Program-made: the position numbers and the translations under genes
Shown: positions 42,147 to 46,539 of the stretch, piece after piece
How positions within the stretch are numbered: position 1 is the stretch's first letter
How the letters are laid out: each line of letters begins with the position of its first letter
Assembly (NCBI GenBank): GCA_014801865.1
Contig: JAAVDH010000024.1
Coordinates: 1 to 46,539, forward strand
Source of the DNA: Bacteroides sp.
GTDB taxonomy: Bacteria; Bacteroidota; Bacteroidia; Bacteroidales; Muribaculaceae
Length of the DNA stretch: 46,539 nucleotides
Direction of reading: 5' to 3'
The notes under the pieces: generated by a model
Told to the model about the DNA's origin: nothing
The model's database searches: none
The model's input: the letters and a program-made list of their open reading frames with translations, nothing else

Positions 42147-44065
42147 GGAAACTCGTGCGCTTTCTCACAGCCTCGGCTGTGATAGTGGTTCCCTTGGTGG
42201 GCAGCATGATTACAGCGCAGACTCCGGCCCGTAGCGAACGGTCGGTGCGCCCGACAGTGCCCGAAGCTGACCGTGGACAATCTGACAAAGTGTTCCTTGA
42301 GCATGCCGATATCCTGAAGTATGATCGCCAGTTGAGCTTCACTGTCGAAGAGCGTCCTCAGTATCAGATACTGGTGGGCAACGTGCGATTCCGTAAGGGC
42401 GACATGTTCATGTACTGCGACAGTGCTCACTTCTATGAGAGTATCAACTCATTTGATGCGTTCGGAAACGTGAGGATGGAGCAGGGCGACACGCTCTTTG
42501 TCTATGCCGACGAACTGAATTATAACGGCGAGGATGAACTTGCCGTGCTCTATGCCGATGCCGGAAAGAAAGTGCGTCTCATTAACCGCGATGTGGAGCT
42601 TAAGACCGATGTGTTTAATTACGACTTGGCCGATGAGCGCGGCTTCTATGAGGTAGGCGGCGAACTTACCGACAATACTAATAAACTGGTATCGTGGGAG
42701 GGTGAGTATTTTCCCAACACGAAGTATGCCAATTTCTATACCGATGTACGACTCACAGGGCTAAACCGTCAGGATACCCTGAGAATGTATACCGACACGC
42801 TGATATATAACACAGACAGTCATGTGGCCGAACTGGTATCTGAGACACTTATCGTTGACAAGGACGGCGACATACACTCTACGTCGGGCACATATAATAC
42901 CAATACCGGATTCGCTGACCTTTATAAACGGTCGCTTATCACTACCCGTAGAGGAAATACCCTTACGGGCGACACTCTCTTCTTTGACCGCGACACGGGT
43001 ATAGGCGAGGCTTTCGGCAATATGGTCTTCACCGATTCAGCCCGACAATCATCCATTGCCGGCGATTACGGTTATTACAATGACGGAGCGGACAGCGCCT
43101 TCGTTACCGGACGTGCTTTGGCTAAGGAGTATTCACGTGGCGATACACTGTATCTCCACGGCGATACTATCAACGCATATATAACTTTGCCCGACTCTAC
43201 CCGAATAACCAATGTATATCACGGTGTGCGCTTCTATCGTTCGGACATACAGGGATTATGCGACTCATTAAGCATGTCTGAGGCCGATTCAATTCTCTAT
43301 ATGTATCGCCATCCCGTGGTGTGGAGCGACGAAAAACAAGTGTTTGGCAATGTCATGCACGTCCACTTTAATGACTCCACCGCCGATTGGGCACGCCTTC
43401 CTGAGAGTGGATTTCTGGCCGAGCATATTGCTGAGGATTGCTATAATCAGCTCAGCGGATCTGACATGACCACGTGGTTCAATGACTCTACTATCTCGCG
43501 TCTGTATGTCGAAGGCAACGTCATGATGATATCCTTCCCGATGGAAAATGATTCGACATACAATAAGTATGCCTACCTCGAAACCTCCTTTATGGACGTT
43601 TACTTCGAGTCCGATACCGTTAGGGAGGCTCACTTCTGGCCGCAGACCACGACAAAAATCGTACCTCTCTACCTTGCCAAGCGCAAGGATTACTTCTTGC
43701 CTAAATTCAGTTGGTTTGGAGATCTGCGCCCCACATCCCCCGAGGATGTATTCAACGTAAGTCAGGAGATGATAGATCTGGTGTCAAGCGTGGAAATAAA
43801 ACATCCCGTTCGCCCCGCAAAGAATCCCACGGCTCCTAATCCTGATGCCCCCGCACCCGCAGTTCCCGCTCCTCTTCCCACTGAAGAATCCGAGAATGAC
43901 GATAACGTCGAGGAGGGCGAAGTCCCCAAGGAATCAAAGGATTCTAATGCCTCTGAGGAATCCGACACCTCCAATAATTCCGGTGCTTCCAGTAGCAACG
44001 ATGATTCTGATTCCTCCTATACCTCTCAATCCCCTACTTCTTCCGCTGAAGATGATCCATCATAA
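42143..44065 (+). CDS. OstA/LptA-like outer-membrane biogenesis protein
   Basis: The protein of about 640 residues starts with a signal peptide (RKLVRFLTASAVIVVPLVGS) and has LptA/OstA-type repeats (YQILVGNVRFRKGDMFMYCDSAHFYE, and later GNTLTGDTLFFDRDTGIGEAFGNM), as in lipopolysaccharide transport proteins. The last 75 residues are low-complexity, rich in Pro then Ser, Asp and Glu. I choose the GTG at 42143, which overlaps the surA stop as GTGA and begins the signal peptide directly. An ATG at 42104 would add 13 polar residues before it. The 3' end overlaps the convergent GNAT gene by 32 bases. Confidence 0.85.
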   Translation: MRKLVRFLTASAVIVVPLVGSMITAQTPARSERSVRPTVPEADRGQSDKVFLEHADILKYDRQLSFTVEERPQYQILVGNVRFRKGDMFMYCDSAHFYESINSFDAFGNVRMEQGDTLFVYADELNYNGEDELAVLYADAGKKVRLINRDVELKTDVFNYDLADERGFYEVGGELTDNTNKLVSWEGEYFPNTKYANFYTDVRLTGLNRQDTLRMYTDTLIYNTDSHVAELVSETLIVDKDGDIHSTSGTYNTNTGFADLYKRSLITTRRGNTLTGDTLFFDRDTGIGEAFGNMVFTDSARQSSIAGDYGYYNDGADSAFVTGRALAKEYSRGDTLYLHGDTINAYITLPDSTRITNVYHGVRFYRSDIQGLCDSLSMSEADSILYMYRHPVVWSDEKQVFGNVMHVHFNDSTADWARLPESGFLAEHIAEDCYNQLSGSDMTTWFNDSTISRLYVEGNVMMISFPMENDSTYNKYAYLETSFMDVYFESDTVREAHFWPQTTTKIVPLYLAKRKDYFLPKFSWFGDLRPTSPEDVFNVSQEMIDLVSSVEIKHPVRPAKNPTAPNPDAPAPAVPAPLPTEESENDDNVEEGEVPKESKDSNASEESDTSNNSGASSSNDDSDSSYTSQSPTSSAEDDPS

Positions 44066-44609
44066 CTCCGGCAAACGGTCGGTCACCCACATATTCAAAT
44101 CCACACCTTTCATATAACCTGCGGGCAGAGTGGTTATCCTTATCCACCAGAAGTCCGCATGGCTTGCCGGATAACTCTGCACGCTTTGCCATAGCCTGCA
44201 AAAGCAATGAAGCCACTCCATGGCCTCGCCATTGGGGCATAACTGCCAGACTGTCGAAATAATACTCATCAGGTGACGTCTCATCGCTTATTTCACCTTC
44301 AAGACTATAACCCAACTCCTCCTCTGCTACCCTGAAAAACGCCTTCCTGAGCGCATACAGCATAGCTCCGTCATAACCGATTATACCACCAGCAAATTCA
44401 CCGTCAGGTGATGTCGCTACGAGTGAATTGCGGTAGGAATACTGACTATCCTCCATCTCACACAGACGTGTAAACACTCTGTGCACATCATCAAGCGAGT
44501 GATCAGGTCCGGCAAACTCCTTACTTATCTCTTCACCGACACCCATCATTATTACTCTTGCGAGCATAGATGCATCGCCCTTGCGAGCATCACGAATCAC
44601 TATATCCAT
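44034..44609 (-). CDS. GNAT-family N-acetyltransferase
   Basis: A 191-residue single-domain GNAT. The acetyl-CoA motif is VMPQWRGHGVASLLLQAM (Q/R-x-x-G-x-G/A), followed by LLVDKDNHSARRLYERCGFEYVG, the usual motif B. Substrate is unknown. The gene is convergent with the OstA-like gene and their coding ends overlap by 32 bases, so the C-terminal residues share DNA with the Ser-rich tail of the neighbour. Confidence 0.88.
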   Translation of the reverse strand: MDIVIRDARKGDASMLARVIMMGVGEEISKEFAGPDHSLDDVHRVFTRLCEMEDSQYSYRNSLVATSPDGEFAGGIIGYDGAMLYALRKAFFRVAEEELGYSLEGEISDETSPDEYYFDSLAVMPQWRGHGVASLLLQAMAKRAELSGKPCGLLVDKDNHSARRLYERCGFEYVGDRPFAGVMMDHLQRKK

Positions 44610-44679
44610 AATTACAAATTCTCTGTTACTGTTGTTACTGCTGCTCCTATTGTTCCAAGTGCTCCAATTATTCTAATAT

Positions 44680-44719
44680 CTCAAAATACAAAGAGGTGCA
44701 GCTCCATAAGCTACACCTC
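44680..44719 (-). terminator. Rho-independent terminator after eno
   Basis: GAGGTGCAGCT (44693-44703) / AGCTACACCTC (44709-44719), one mismatch, followed on the minus strand by TTTGTATTTT. It lies 53 bases past the eno stop. Confidence 0.85.
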
Positions 44720-44772
44720 CCTGAGATTTTATATCAACCCTGCGACACTACGCAGAGATGAAAGCCATTTGA

Positions 44773-46419
<1,647 letters not shown>

Positions 46420-46463
46420 AAAAAAAGTCCGGGCTGCAGTCTGTGGAAGATTGCGGCCCGGAC
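46420..46463 (-). terminator. Terminator of the rRNA operon (after 5S rRNA)
   Basis: GTCCGGGCTGC (46427-46437) / GCGGCCCGGAC (46453-46463), one mismatch, followed on the minus strand by TTTTTTTGTATC. It lies just past the 5S 3' end. Confidence 0.85.
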
Positions 46464-46469
46464 GGTAGA

Positions 46470-46539
46470 GGGGGCGGTTACCTACTTTCCCGCTTTCGCA
46501 GTATCATCGGCGTGGTAAGGTTTAACTTCTCTGTTCGGG
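46470..46539 (-). rRNA. 5S rRNA, 3' part (5' end beyond the window)
   Basis: The minus strand reads CCGAACAGAGAAGTTAAACC, then GCCGATGATACTGC and GTAGGTAACCGCC, the conserved 3' half of bacterial 5S rRNA. The exact 3' end is uncertain by a few bases. It is presumably the last gene of an rrn operon lying to the right. Confidence 0.9.

Noticed and set aside
46424-46440. AAAGTCCGGGCT resembles the conserved core of RNase P RNA
   Set aside because: The match is short and is one arm of the rRNA operon terminator hairpin; no other RNase P helices are present.

Overview
The window looks like a chromosomal segment of a Bacteroidales bacterium, most likely from the Muribaculaceae or a close family (family level is inference). 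The signs are Bacteroidetes-type promoters (TTTG, 19-22 bases, TAnnTTTG) before many genes, no Shine-Dalgarno sequences, an exbB-exbD-exbD-tonB set, an Nqr sodium pump, a 58-residue histone H1-like Hc1 protein, an OmpA-family porin and VorB/Kor-type 2-oxoacid oxidoreductase genes. It is mostly housekeeping DNA. The left edge carries part of a mobile element and the right edge runs into an rRNA operon.

Layout. 1-2.6 kb: the edge of an integrative element (truncated XRE regulator, tyrosine recombinase, a protein with four tandem HTH domains and four 10-bp repeats before its start). 2.7-9.1 kb, minus strand: a run rfbB-rfbA-fdtA-fdtB (making a dTDP-3-amino-3,6-dideoxyhexose), a membrane-anchored nuclease and mnmE. 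9.3-10.5 kb: OmpA porin. 10.6 kb: tRNA-Arg(CCG), then about 670 bases with no convincing gene but with structured inverted repeats. 11.3-14.6 kb, minus: exbB-exbD-exbD-tonB. 14.9-20.9 kb, plus: nqrABCDEF. 21-23 kb, minus: nfo-holA. 23.1-25.4 kb, minus: a GH109-like lipoprotein and nagB (amino-sugar use). 25.6-28.7 kb, minus: a kor/vor operon (ferredoxin-alpha-beta-gamma) and a separate small ferredoxin. 29-30.3 kb: DEAD-box helicase. 30.5 kb: gpmA. 31.3 kb: Hc1 histone-like gene, divergent from a 1616-residue secreted GLUG-repeat protein. 37 kb: guaB. 38.7-44 kb: two parvulin chaperones and an OstA/LptA-like protein, an outer-membrane biogenesis block. 44-46 kb: GNAT acetyltransferase and enolase. 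The end holds the 3' part of a 5S rRNA gene and its terminator.

Physiologically the genes fit an anaerobic gut glycan degrader: Nqr makes a sodium gradient, ExbBD-TonB powers outer-membrane import, SurA-like chaperones and OstA support the envelope, GH109/NagB handle host amino sugars, Kor with ferredoxin handles 2-oxoacids, and enolase with gpmA serve lower glycolysis. The observations most worth a second look are regulatory: four helically phased repeats beside a four-HTH protein, coupled tiny ORFs with a cysteine pair in the kor leader, a terminator-like hairpin just after the rfbB promoter, and a palindrome shared by two unrelated leaders. I did not find a clear new multi-gene system; the mobile-element edge is the best lead and most of it lies outside the window.
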